NCBI GenBank assembly: GCA_002869605.1 | Contig: PKUI01000163.1 | Coordinates: forward strand, 1-42,466 | Origin: Desulfuromonas sp. | GTDB lineage: Bacteria > Desulfobacterota > Desulfuromonadia > Desulfuromonadales > SZUA-401 | Direction of reading: 5' to 3' | Length of the DNA stretch: 42,466 nt | In this document: positions 7,964 to 15,516 of the stretch, piece by piece | How positions within the stretch are numbered: position 1 is the first letter of the stretch | How the letters are laid out: each line of letters begins with the position of its first letter | Made by a program: the position numbers and the translations under genes | The notes under the pieces: generated by a model | Seen by the model: the letters and a program-made list of their open reading frames with translations, nothing else | The model's database searches: none | Told to the model about the DNA's origin: nothing

Positions 7964-8938
7964 ATGGCCAACCTGCTGATAACCAACGACTGTCCCCGCG
8001 ACTGCACCTTCTGCTTTGCCAAGAGCCGTCTGGGCAAGGCAGGCAGTGACAGCCCGGCCCAGATCATGAGCCGCGAGAAGCTTCGCTATATCATGGACTT
8101 CCTTGAAAAAACCGGCGACAAACAGTTCCGCCTGCTTGGCGGCGAGCCGACTCATCACCCCGAATTCAAGGAGATTGTTACCGAGGCGCTGGAGCGTGGC
8201 TTCCACGTACATGTCTTCAGCAACGCCATGATGCCCAAGGAAACCGCCGATTTTCTCGCCGACATCCCTCAGGGCAAGATCTCCTTTTTGTGCAACGTCT
8301 CTCCCCAGGCGTGCGATGCGCCGGCGGACAAGGAGAAGGTCAGCTACGCCCTCGAGAAACTCGGGGGGCGTGCCCAGGTCGGCATCACCCTGACCGAGCC
8401 CGAGTTCGAATACGAGTTCCTGATCGAGATGATCAACCGCTACAAGTTGCGCCCGCGTATCCGCATCGGCATCGCCCAACCGATCGTCGGTGAAGATAAT
8501 GACTTCTTGAAACCTGCCGATTACAAGGCGACCGGCACGAATATCGTCGCCATGGCCGAGGACTGCGCCTCCCGGAACATCATGATCGGCTTTGATTGCG
8601 GCATGACGCACTGCATGTTCACCGAGGAGGAGATGGGCCGTCTGATGATGAAATCAGAAGGCTTCCGCAGCGTCTGTGAACCGATCATCGATGTCGGCCC
8701 GAACCTCGACGTATGGCACTGCTTCCCGCTCTCGGAGGTACTCAACACGCGCCTGGACAAATACGACATCCGCGCCGACGTCACGGCCGCCTATCGCAAA
8801 AAGGCCTCTCCCTACAGAGCCTTCGGCTGCATGGCCGAGTGCCTCAACTGCAAGCACCGCAAGTGGGGACAGTGCTCGGGCGGGTGTATGGCGCATGCCA
8901 TGAATTCCCTCGACAAAATGCCTCCACGGCAAATTTGA
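7964..8938 (+). CDS. Radical SAM enzyme with C-terminal cysteine clusters
   Basis: A 324-residue compact radical SAM protein. CX3CX2C lies at the extreme N-terminus (Cys10, Cys14, Cys17 in NDCPRDCTFC), followed by LLGGEPTHHPEF as the SAM-binding GGE motif. The C-terminal ~80 residues hold many cysteines (SVCEP, WHCFP, FGCMAECLNC, GQCSGGC), a SPASM/twitch-like arrangement for auxiliary Fe-S clusters, common in RiPP maturases. GAAAGAGAGAG precedes ATG 7964. It is the third radical SAM gene of the operon, 34 bp after the second and 24 bp before the nucleotidyltransferase gene. Substrate and reaction are unknown; peptide maturation is inferred from context. Confidence 0.85.
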   Translation: MANLLITNDCPRDCTFCFAKSRLGKAGSDSPAQIMSREKLRYIMDFLEKTGDKQFRLLGGEPTHHPEFKEIVTEALERGFHVHVFSNAMMPKETADFLADIPQGKISFLCNVSPQACDAPADKEKVSYALEKLGGRAQVGITLTEPEFEYEFLIEMINRYKLRPRIRIGIAQPIVGEDNDFLKPADYKATGTNIVAMAEDCASRNIMIGFDCGMTHCMFTEEEMGRLMMKSEGFRSVCEPIIDVGPNLDVWHCFPLSEVLNTRLDKYDIRADVTAAYRKKASPYRAFGCMAECLNCKHRKWGQCSGGCMAHAMNSLDKMPPRQI

Positions 8939-8962
8939 TCGATTTTAGGAACAGGACAACAG

Positions 8963-10177
8963 ATGCGCGACAAGCAACAACAGGACGATACCTCGACTCC
9001 TGCCAGCATGGCGGAAGACTGGCTGTTTCTACGCAACTGGATGATCGGCGTCCGCCCTACGGAGGCGCCGCCACGACGTCAGTTCGACCTGTTGTTTCGC
9101 CACCACGTCGGCGGGCTGGCAGCCGAAAGCGAACTGCAGACTGAATCGTGGAAACCGTTGAAGTCTCAAAAGCACAAACAGCTGCTATTTGCCATGAGTG
9201 CTCAGAGTATCTTCCACAAGCTTGCGCAGCGTTGCCGGGCGGAAGGCTTTAAAATTATTCCACTCAAAGGGGTCTCACTGGCCAAGACGGTTTTTGCCTC
9301 TGACCCATCGGCCCGCCAGCTCAGCGACATCGACCTGCTGCTGCAACCGGAAAACCTGATGAAGTTTCACGCCATCGCGCTGGAAATGGGTTACGTGCAG
9401 AAAAAAAAGCATATGCTCGACCCGGAATACCAGAAGGTCAAGCGTAAGGCTGAATACAAGCATGAAGCGCCGCATATGCCGGGACTCGATGTTCACTCGG
9501 CCTTCGTGGTCAAAAAGACCCTGGCGCGCCATGCCGGTCTCGACCTCGAGAAGGTCTTCGATCGCACCCGCGACATCACCACCAAAGAGGGGACCTGTGC
9601 GGTTCTCGATCCGGTTGATGAATGGCTGTTTCTGGCCTATCACTATGGCCTGCACCACCAGTTCTCGGGGCTTAAGTGGCTGGTCGATATTTATCAGCTG
9701 ACCCTCTCGATGAGCGATGAGCAATGGACGCAGCTGCTCGAACGGGCCGAGACTTCCGGGCTTGAAAAAGTCATGCTCGCCACGCTACAAAACCTCGAAA
9801 TGACATTTGATACGCTGCCGCCGTTCTGCCAGCGCCGTCCACAGCGCAAGCTCGGATTCATAACCCGCCTGTGGTTGAACGATGCCCTCAGCATCAAGCG
9901 TCAGATGTACCGTGAACTAGGCCATGGCAGAAACGGTACCATCGACAAGGTCGGTGAATACCTGTGGGAGTTCCTGTTTATCGACCAGCCATCGCAACAG
10001 CGGCGCGCCTTCTTGATGATGCTGTTCCCCTCGCGGGCCATGACCACCGCCATCCTCGGTTTGAAGAACCGGGCACTGTACCTCCTGTTGTTTCCACTCT
10101 ACCCGCTGTTGGGCCTGCTGCTGTTAGCCTCTTTCGGAGTTATGAGCATCATTAAAGCCGCCACAACCGGAGATTAG
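8963..10177 (+). CDS. Nucleotidyltransferase-fold family protein of the RiPP cluster
   Basis: A 404-residue protein of the type annotated as nucleotidyltransferase family (NTP_transf_5-like). The hallmark is IPLKGVSLAK followed by ARQLSDIDLLL, with Asp122 and Asp124 as probable metal ligands. A later EWLFLAYHYGLHH segment is also typical. The C-terminus has a hydrophobic stretch (about residues 365-395) suggesting membrane attachment. Such genes recur in lasso-like and other RiPP clusters next to B2, RRE and HprK-like genes, but their reaction is not established; transfer of a nucleotide to the peptide or to a phosphorylated peptide is a guess. It is the last gene of the operon; the tRNA-Leu gene with its own promoter follows. 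Confidence 0.8.
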   Translation: MRDKQQQDDTSTPASMAEDWLFLRNWMIGVRPTEAPPRRQFDLLFRHHVGGLAAESELQTESWKPLKSQKHKQLLFAMSAQSIFHKLAQRCRAEGFKIIPLKGVSLAKTVFASDPSARQLSDIDLLLQPENLMKFHAIALEMGYVQKKKHMLDPEYQKVKRKAEYKHEAPHMPGLDVHSAFVVKKTLARHAGLDLEKVFDRTRDITTKEGTCAVLDPVDEWLFLAYHYGLHHQFSGLKWLVDIYQLTLSMSDEQWTQLLERAETSGLEKVMLATLQNLEMTFDTLPPFCQRRPQRKLGFITRLWLNDALSIKRQMYRELGHGRNGTIDKVGEYLWEFLFIDQPSQQRRAFLMMLFPSRAMTTAILGLKNRALYLLLFPLYPLLGLLLLASFGVMSIIKAATTGD

Positions 10178-10231
10178 CACCGGGACTCCAAGGGAACCGG
10201 AAAAACAACTCGCGGGGAGCAAGCAAAACCC

Positions 10232-10260
10232 TTGACCCTTCTTTCCCGCGCCACTATAAT
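10232..10260 (+). promoter_or_regulatory. Sigma-70 promoter of tRNA-Leu
   Basis: TTGACC at 10232-10237 and a consensus TATAAT at 10255-10260 are separated by exactly 17 nt, 13 bp before the tRNA. This is the best housekeeping promoter in the window. Confidence 0.85.
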
Positions 10261-10273
10261 GCATCCGATTTTT

Positions 10274-10359
10274 GCCGAAGTGGTGGAATTGGTAGACACG
10301 TCGGTCTCAAAAACCGATGCCTTCCGGGCGTGCCGGTTCGATTCCGGCCTTCGGCACCA
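10274..10359 (+). tRNA. tRNA-Leu (anticodon CAA)
   Basis: An 86-nt type II tRNA including encoded CCA. The acceptor arms GCCGAAG (10274-10280) and CTTCGGC pair, followed by discriminator A and CCA. The anticodon stem TCGGT/ACCGA encloses loop CTCAAAA, giving anticodon CAA, which reads UUG. The long variable arm and the GGTTCGATTCC T-arm agree with leucine. Its 3' end doubles as an integration site, repeated at 14790-14806. Confidence 0.95.
10343..10359 (+). repeat. Attachment-site repeat, proximal copy (tRNA 3' end)
   Basis: TCCGGCCTTCGGCACCA, the last 17 nt of the tRNA including CCA, is repeated exactly at 14790-14806. Integration into a tRNA 3' end with such a core duplication is typical of tyrosine integrases. 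Confidence 0.75.
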
Positions 10360-10398
10360 TTTAAATTATCGATATCAATTTCGTATTGTTATCTACGC

Positions 10399-10457
10399 AA
10401 AAGGCAGATTCCTCTAAAAGGTATACAAGTTGGTATACCTCGAAGGAACTGCCTTTT
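10399..10457. repeat. Large imperfect palindrome next to the integrase remnant
   Basis: Outer arms AAAAGGCAG and CTGCCTTTT, middle segments ATTCCT and AAGGAA, and perfect inner arms AGGTATAC (10419-10426) and GTATACCT (10433-10440) surround an AAGTTG centre. It directly abuts ATG 10458. It could be integrase arm-binding sites, an operator for the integrase promoter, or a folded leader RNA. Confidence 0.55.
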
Positions 10458-10607
10458 ATGTTTTCCAAAGCTTTTTACGTCATCTTACGCAATGGTCATC
10501 CGCATTTCATGATGCGGGTTCCTACTGACCTAATTTATATTCAACAAAACCTTCATCAACAAACCCCTCAAAGCCATTCCTGGGATCCTATCCCCCAAGA
10601 CGTTTGA
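10458..10607 (+). pseudogene. Remnant of a tyrosine integrase N-terminus
   Basis: From ATG 10458 the first ~30 residues include RNGHPHFMMRVPTDL, which resembles the beta-strand N-terminal region of tRNA-targeting tyrosine integrases (RNG-x-Y-x-F-R-x-R-V-P-x-D-L style). The frame ends at 10607 after about 50 codons, without an Arg-His-Arg-Tyr catalytic domain in any following frame I could recognise. Position immediately downstream of the tRNA attachment site is exactly where such integrase genes sit. Resemblance is by eye and could be fortuitous. Confidence 0.5.
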
Positions 10608-10636
10608 GACGATGTGCCCGGCTCAGAAATAGAAAA

Positions 10637-10656
10637 ACGGTCACTTGCATGACCGT
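10637..10656 (-). terminator. Second minus-strand terminator beyond the lipoprotein gene
   Basis: ACGGTCA and TGACCGT arms with a 6-nt loop. Read on the minus strand the stem is followed by TTTTTCT. It would back up the stronger stem-loop at 10692-10727. Confidence 0.5.
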
Positions 10657-10691
10657 CTCATAAGTCCTGTTATTTGCTGATCAGAACACAA

Positions 10692-10727
10692 AATAACGAG
10701 GCCACCCACAGGGGTGGCCTCGTTATT
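10692..10727 (-). terminator. Rho-independent terminator of the lipoprotein gene
   Basis: Perfect 16-bp arms (AATAACGAGGCCACCC at 10692-10707 and its complement at 10712-10727) with a 4-nt loop. On the minus strand they are followed by TTTTGTG. It lies 46 bp beyond the stop codon of the 10774-14028 gene. Confidence 0.85.
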
Positions 10728-10773
10728 AAAGTGTGACATTTTTTCGGAGTCACTGTGGTTGAGGTTAAGGACC

Positions 10774-13700
10774 TTATGGTGAAACCGGAGCTGCCAAGCT
10801 ATCGTCAAACACCAATATCGCTTCATCTATTGTCGAAGAGCTTACAGTGAATGCGATATCTCCAGAGCCGGTCTCGACAACTGCAAATGCTGAGTCGTCG
10901 CTGCCATACCCACCATGATAAGTCTCGTCGACAATGGCATAGTCGGAAGCAGAAAGTTCCGCCAAACAGACCTTCGCACCACTGGAGTTGGCCACCAACC
11001 CTGCATTCCCAGCGACGACAATATTGCCAGTACTTCTCAGCACCATCGAGTGAAGACTAAAGTTGGGATTTGCGAGTGTAATGTTATAGCTACCTAACAG
11101 CGATAAAGTTGAAGCATCGTTTTCACACACGGAATCATTTCCGAGGAAAAGAATGTTGCCACCTGGCAACTCAAGTACGTCCCTAAAGTTAGTAACATTT
11201 GTGTCTTGGCGAGAAGTACTGCTTTCTGGGGTGCTATCTGTGGCAGGGGTGAAACGTATTGCATAAGCGTATCTTGTACCGAATGCCGTGTTTCTATTCC
11301 CAGCAAGGACAAAGTCGCCAGCGGCGGTTTGAATGAGTTCATTCGCTCGAGTATCTCCGCCAGCTGTTGGGTGTTCGAAGATTCTCTCCACTGGGTTTGT
11401 GCCATCGGCATCCACGGTGAGGAGGTACATAGAGTCATCACCTGTGTCATCAAAAATTGTTCCGGCAAAAGCATACCCGCCTGAGGCAGTTTCAATGCAT
11501 GCTTCGATGGAAGTACTTGACGACGCCGTAGCGAATAATGAGGCTCCGTCGTACGTAGAAGACCACACCTCGTCTCCTATGGCGTCTGTTTTGACCACAT
11601 AACCTTTAAGATCAGATCCGTCATCAGAGGTTCCGGCCAGAAGATAGCCACCATCAGACGTTTGGATGACGCAATTGGCAGAGTCGTTAGTGGTGCTGCC
11701 GGGGCTGAAGGTGTTGTACCATTGTTCGATGCCACTGGCGCTGGTTTTAACCAGGTAAAAATTATTGTAAGAAGAGGCATACTGGAAGGAATCTGTAGCG
11801 CCTGCCATGATCAAGCCACCTTCGGTGGTCGTAGCCAGACTATAAAGTGCATTCACATTGCCAGATGCGCCATATCTGTGAACAAGAGTCTCCCAAGGGT
11901 CGAAGCTAAAGGTTGTTGTGACATTTTCTCCATATTGCGGGTCGGATCCCAGCCAATAGGTGTTGCCAATGTCGGTGACGTCGATAGTGACCGGACCGTA
12001 AACCCCGTCACTCGGATGGGCGTAAATGGTCACTTCTGAGGCGTCGTCACTACCTGTAGTGTCAACAGTGACATCCAGATTGCCGGATACCCAGGTGTAA
12101 TCTGAAGCCTCACGAATCCACCATGTTTTCGCGCTGAGTTGGAAAGACTCCCCCTCGCGGATATCCTTGGGCCCCGTAACGATAATCTCTGGACGGATGG
12201 TTCCAGACCCCCCGGAAAACGTTTGACTGATGGTGGCGTCTGTTCCGGTATTGTTGTTTCCAATCACCGAAAGATCGACATTAAACGTTGTCGTGCTCGG
12301 GGAATAGTAATAAAGGAAGTAGAAGCTATCCGCAAAGGCAGCCATGCGCCTCTGTGCCTCCGCCAGGGTGTCGGAAATCAAATCGAAGTTGCTGGCATAG
12401 AGGTAGGCTCCGGTCGAAGCCAGTTCGCGCAAGGCAGTTTCATCGACCTGGCTACCGACCCCGACGGCGTAGATCGCCTTGTTACCTCTATAGGCAATAA
12501 CCTCATCGAGGGTATAGCTACTCGCATTGTCTGAGCCATCCGTAATCACAACCATGGAGCCTTGAGTCAAGGTATCTCCAATAAGGGTATTATTCCAAGA
12601 CCTTATCTCATTATATACCGCATCGTACAGGGCCGTTTTGGCGTCCCCAGGGCGGATAGTGTCTATAGCATTCAGCAGTTCAATCGGATTGTCACTCCAG
12701 TTAACGATCGTTCTTCGGTTCAAGTCAAAAGTGACAATCTTTACTTGCTGGCCGGGGAGCAGGAGGCTAGTCAGTCGTCCATCAGCATCCCGAATCAATT
12801 CTCCATTCTCGTCATGAGCCGCGATCATGCGACGTGCGGCATCCTTGAGGGTTTCGAGTTCGGTGGCGTCGACCGAGGAACTGATATCGAGCAATAGAAC
12901 CGTCTGGAATTTCTTGTTTAGCGCGTCTCCGCTGAGGACCTCACGGAAGTATTCTTCATATCCTGTGCCTGTACCAATAGCAAAACCATCTTCCAGAAGC
13001 TCGAACTGTGAGTCAACGAGATAATCAATTGGTTCTGCGGTAGTGCCGTCGGCAGCCTGAAACAGGAGGTTTACGACATTGGTGTTTGAGTCAAAATCCC
13101 CCTGGTGGAGTGTTAAGGCAACAGAGAGTTGTGCATCCGAGCCATCACAATCTTGGTCGATGGAATCTCCGGCAATCTCCTGGGCACCAGGATAGATTGT
13201 GCTGTCGTTATCGTTACAATCGGTGTCGTCTATCACGTAGCCAGCGGGAGGAGAGATGCCATCCATGGTTTCGTTCGCGTTGCCGTAGCCATCACCATCG
13301 CTATCTTGATAGTAGGTCGTAGAAGTGAAACCTTCATCAACGATGCCGTTGCAGTTGTTGTCTATGGAATCGAAGACTTCCTCGGCTCCGGGGTTGATGG
13401 CGCTGTCAGCGTCGTCACAGTCGGTGTCGTCTGCCACGTAGCCAGCAGGCAGAGTCGTGTCTTCTAGCGAATTGCTTGGGTTGCCGTAACCGTCATTGTC
13501 TTCGTCACTGTAATAGAATCTCTCGTCGATCGTTCCATCGCAGTCGTTATCGGAAGCGTCGTTAGGGTTTTCAACATTACCAGGATAATTGTTCGCATCG
13601 TTGTCGTCACAATCGGAGGTGCCTGTTGGTAGAGCATAGCCGACTGGTTGCTGAATCGCCTCAACCGTTGCGCCATCTTCGTCAGGAACTCCGTCTTGAT

Positions 13701-14028
13701 CCGCATCGACGTACCAGGTCTCAACTCCTTCGTCGACGGTTCCGTCGCAGTTGTTGTCGATCGAGTCGTAGACTTCTGTGGCTCCGGGGTTAATGTCACT
13801 ATTGGTGTCATCACAATCGCCATCTAAGCTGACATAACCTTCGGGGGGTGTCTCTGCAACGGTTGTATCAGTGACGTCACCATAGCCATCGCCATCGAGA
13901 TCCACATAAAAGGTTAAAGTACCATCCGGGGTGGTGTCTCCTCCACCGCCCCCACCGCCGCCGCAACCAGCCATAGTGAAAGTGGTCAGCAATATGCCAA
14001 CAATGGTTAATAGTTTCAATCGACCCAT
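10774..14028 (-). CDS. Large lipoprotein with MopE-type repeats, a VWA domain and beta-propeller-like repeats
   Basis: A 1084-residue exported lipoprotein. The N-terminal signal ends in the lipobox TMAGC (Cys22), followed by a glycine run. Residues ~38-300 hold four aspartate-rich, calcium- or copper-binding MopE-like repeats (DLDGDGYG, then DCDD, PGA, DSIDNNCDG, DEG). A VWA domain follows (~375-570) with MIDAS motif DISSS and a later TDGSDNAS. The last ~380 residues contain recurring units such as TSDGGYLLAGTSDD and TTEGGLIMAGATD, resembling delta-60/propeller repeats. A surface adhesion or metal-binding role is plausible but unproven. AGAAAGGAAC precedes ATG 14028. It is the only intact cargo gene of the tRNA-Leu island and its base composition differs from the flanks. 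Confidence 0.85.
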   Translation of the reverse strand: MGRLKLLTIVGILLTTFTMAGCGGGGGGGGDTTPDGTLTFYVDLDGDGYGDVTDTTVAETPPEGYVSLDGDCDDTNSDINPGATEVYDSIDNNCDGTVDEGVETWYVDADQDGVPDEDGATVEAIQQPVGYALPTGTSDCDDNDANNYPGNVENPNDASDNDCDGTIDERFYYSDEDNDGYGNPSNSLEDTTLPAGYVADDTDCDDADSAINPGAEEVFDSIDNNCNGIVDEGFTSTTYYQDSDGDGYGNANETMDGISPPAGYVIDDTDCNDNDSTIYPGAQEIAGDSIDQDCDGSDAQLSVALTLHQGDFDSNTNVVNLLFQAADGTTAEPIDYLVDSQFELLEDGFAIGTGTGYEEYFREVLSGDALNKKFQTVLLLDISSSVDATELETLKDAARRMIAAHDENGELIRDADGRLTSLLLPGQQVKIVTFDLNRRTIVNWSDNPIELLNAIDTIRPGDAKTALYDAVYNEIRSWNNTLIGDTLTQGSMVVITDGSDNASSYTLDEVIAYRGNKAIYAVGVGSQVDETALRELASTGAYLYASNFDLISDTLAEAQRRMAAFADSFYFLYYYSPSTTTFNVDLSVIGNNNTGTDATISQTFSGGSGTIRPEIIVTGPKDIREGESFQLSAKTWWIREASDYTWVSGNLDVTVDTTGSDDASEVTIYAHPSDGVYGPVTIDVTDIGNTYWLGSDPQYGENVTTTFSFDPWETLVHRYGASGNVNALYSLATTTEGGLIMAGATDSFQYASSYNNFYLVKTSASGIEQWYNTFSPGSTTNDSANCVIQTSDGGYLLAGTSDDGSDLKGYVVKTDAIGDEVWSSTYDGASLFATASSSTSIEACIETASGGYAFAGTIFDDTGDDSMYLLTVDADGTNPVERIFEHPTAGGDTRANELIQTAAGDFVLAGNRNTAFGTRYAYAIRFTPATDSTPESSTSRQDTNVTNFRDVLELPGGNILFLGNDSVCENDASTLSLLGSYNITLANPNFSLHSMVLRSTGNIVVAGNAGLVANSSGAKVCLAELSASDYAIVDETYHGGYGSDDSAFAVVETGSGDIAFTVSSSTIDEAILVFDDSLAAPVSP

Positions 14029-14179
14029 GGTAAGTGTTCCTTTCTGAGTTAGGGAGTTATGTTATGTAGTGAATTGTAAAAAGGGATTTTGGAAAAGCAT
14101 GTCTGGAGCACTGATAATGCGTAAAGAGATGAGTAATATTTAAGTAAACTGTAGGTTATCATAGCAAATAAAAAGCTTT

Positions 14180-14206
14180 TTTATAATATGTTCGAAGCTT
14201 TGTCAA
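14180..14206 (-). promoter_or_regulatory. Candidate promoter of the lipoprotein gene
   Basis: On the minus strand a consensus TTGACA (14201-14206) is followed after 15 nt by TATAAA (14180-14185), about 150 bp upstream of ATG 14028. A short spacer makes it a moderate candidate. Confidence 0.45.
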
Positions 14207-14789
14207 TCAGGAAAAACCTGAGTCATATTGTGATATTGCACATTGTGCTCCCATACACTCCCCAGCAGCACCTAAAGAGGGGACACCGCCCTGGAGTCCT
14301 CTTAGCCTGTTTGTCTTGAGTTTAAATTCTTCTGAATGATGGGTTGTCTATTCTCCGACCCAAGTCGGGAGTTTCATAACCATTAACATTCAGCATAAAC
14401 CTCACGACACTGGCCTTTGCGCGATCAGCATACTGACAAGTGGGTTATGTTCAGGACACGTACAGATGAGCACGAGAAATAACAAATATCGTTAGGGGCT
14501 TAAGGACTCAACTTGAGAATGTTGTTCGCAAAACATGTGCAGCAAACAACAGTCGAGAAACGAAACAGTTGTACTTAATGCATGCGGGTAGTCTGCTCGC
14601 CTGGAAGCAAGCAAAAAGGTTACGACTGGGCTATAAAGGCCGCCGTTCATGGAGAAAACATAGCTAAGTACGTTCTTGATCTGCATCAATATTCGTGGCA
14701 TGATATCGAATCGTACATATACGAGTTTTGCTACACGAAGCGAGCCAAAAAGGTGTCTAAGTTCCTGTAGTTGCCAAAGCATACTAGAC
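14207..14789. other. Island DNA without a gene I can support
   Basis: About 580 bp between the lipoprotein promoter and the distal attachment repeat. A 62-codon plus-strand frame at 14582-14770 has no ribosome-binding site and no recognisable motif. The stretch is probably decayed island sequence. Confidence 0.5.
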
Positions 14790-14806
14790 TCCGGCCTTCG
14801 GCACCA
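14790..14806 (+). repeat. Attachment-site repeat, distal copy
   Basis: An exact 17-bp copy of the tRNA-Leu 3' end (10343-10359) with no tRNA body in front of it. It marks the far junction of the island. Confidence 0.75.
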
Positions 14807-14815
14807 CACATCAAG

Positions 14816-14854
14816 AAACGGCCTGGGACCAAGCGTCACAGGCCGTTTGTTTTT
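14816..14854 (+). terminator. Displaced tRNA-Leu terminator
   Basis: AAACGGCCTG (14816-14825) and CAGGCCGTTT (14839-14848) flank a 13-nt loop and are followed by GTTTTTG. There is no plus-strand gene to terminate except the tRNA whose 3' end is copied 10 bp upstream, so it fits the original tRNA terminator. Confidence 0.75.
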
Positions 14855-14935
14855 GTAAACACCACAAAACCGTTCGGAGCTTCGACAGCGTTGTTTCTCA
14901 GCTCGTGAGGACATCGCATTCCGCATGGACACGCT

Positions 14936-15499
14936 ATGGATATCATTACACTGCTGGGTCTCGCCTTCGCCCTGGCCATGGATGCCTTCGCTGTCGCACT
15001 GACCGCCGGCGCCCTGCTCTACCCTGCCTCGGCCAGGCAGCAGTTCCGACTCGGTTTTCACTTTGGGCTATTCCAGGCGTTGATGCCGATTGTCGGATGG
15101 CTGGCGGGCATGACGATCGCGGACATCATCCGCGACTACGACCACTGGATCGCCTTCGGACTGCTCGCCTATGTCGGCGGCAAGATGATCCATGAGGCCT
15201 TTGCCGACGACGAACAGCGGTCCCCCAAAGACCCCACCCGCGGCATGACCCTGGTGGCATTGTCGGTTGCGACCAGCATCGACGCCCTGGCGGTCGGCTT
15301 GACCCTCGCCATGCTGTCTGTCGAAGTCTGGCTACCCGCGTTGGTGATCGGCCTGGTTGCCAGCGGTATGACCCTGATCGGCATGCGCCTGGGCGGTCAC
15401 ATCGGGGCATTGTGGGGGCGCCGGGTCGAGGTGCTCGGCGGTCTGGTACTAATCACTATCGGCGTCAAGATATTATTAGAACATACCCTGCAGGGGTAA
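14936..15499 (+). CDS. mntP: Manganese efflux pump MntP
   Basis: A 187-residue six-helix membrane protein of the MntP (former DUF204) family, which exports Mn2+ across the inner membrane. The two family motifs are visible as inverted halves: ALAMDAFAVALTAG near residue 13 and ATSIDALAVGLTLA near 113, with the conserved aspartates in membrane helices; HFGLFQALMPIVGW is also typical. Length matches the family. No convincing manganese (yybP-ykoY) riboswitch was found in the ~80 bp leader. The cyclophilin gene follows after 17 bp, so they may be co-transcribed. Confidence 0.93.
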   Translation: MDIITLLGLAFALAMDAFAVALTAGALLYPASARQQFRLGFHFGLFQALMPIVGWLAGMTIADIIRDYDHWIAFGLLAYVGGKMIHEAFADDEQRSPKDPTRGMTLVALSVATSIDALAVGLTLAMLSVEVWLPALVIGLVASGMTLIGMRLGGHIGALWGRRVEVLGGLVLITIGVKILLEHTLQG

Positions 15500-15516
15500 C
15501 CTGAAAGGAGCACACC

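Larger units (their letters stand above)
10343..14806. mobile_element. Decayed genomic island integrated at tRNA-Leu
   Basis: The 4.4 kb between the two 17-bp repeats is visibly more A+T-rich than its flanks. It begins, right after the tRNA, with a reading-frame remnant resembling the N-terminus of a tyrosine integrase, and carries one large lipoprotein gene on the minus strand. Just beyond the distal repeat is a strong stem-loop with T-tract in the position expected for the tRNA's own terminator, as if the insertion had pushed it away. No complete integrase, relaxase or phage gene is present, so the element is probably immobile now. Confidence 0.65.

Noticed and set aside
932..8938. A PQQ biosynthesis operon, because of the PqqD-like gene and radical SAM genes
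   Set aside because: No PqqB, PqqC or Glu/Tyr-type PqqA precursor is present, and B2, HprK-like and nucleotidyltransferase genes do not belong to PQQ synthesis.
452..10177. Calling the cluster a lasso peptide operon
   Set aside because: No asparagine-synthetase-like cyclase is visible, the putative core has no Gly1/Cys1 plus Asp/Glu acceptor for a macrolactam, and three radical SAM genes are present instead.
13464..13823. Plus- and minus-strand frames overlapping the MopE repeats
   Set aside because: They arise from the repetitive Asp-rich coding sequence of the lipoprotein and show Thr/Met-rich or Val-rich shadow composition.
14582..14770. 62-codon plus-strand frame in the island
   Set aside because: No ribosome-binding site, no recognisable motif, and it overlaps other equally open frames in decayed DNA.
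14855..14935. Manganese (yybP-ykoY) riboswitch before mntP
   Set aside because: I could not find the conserved loop sequences, and the leader after the terminator is too short.
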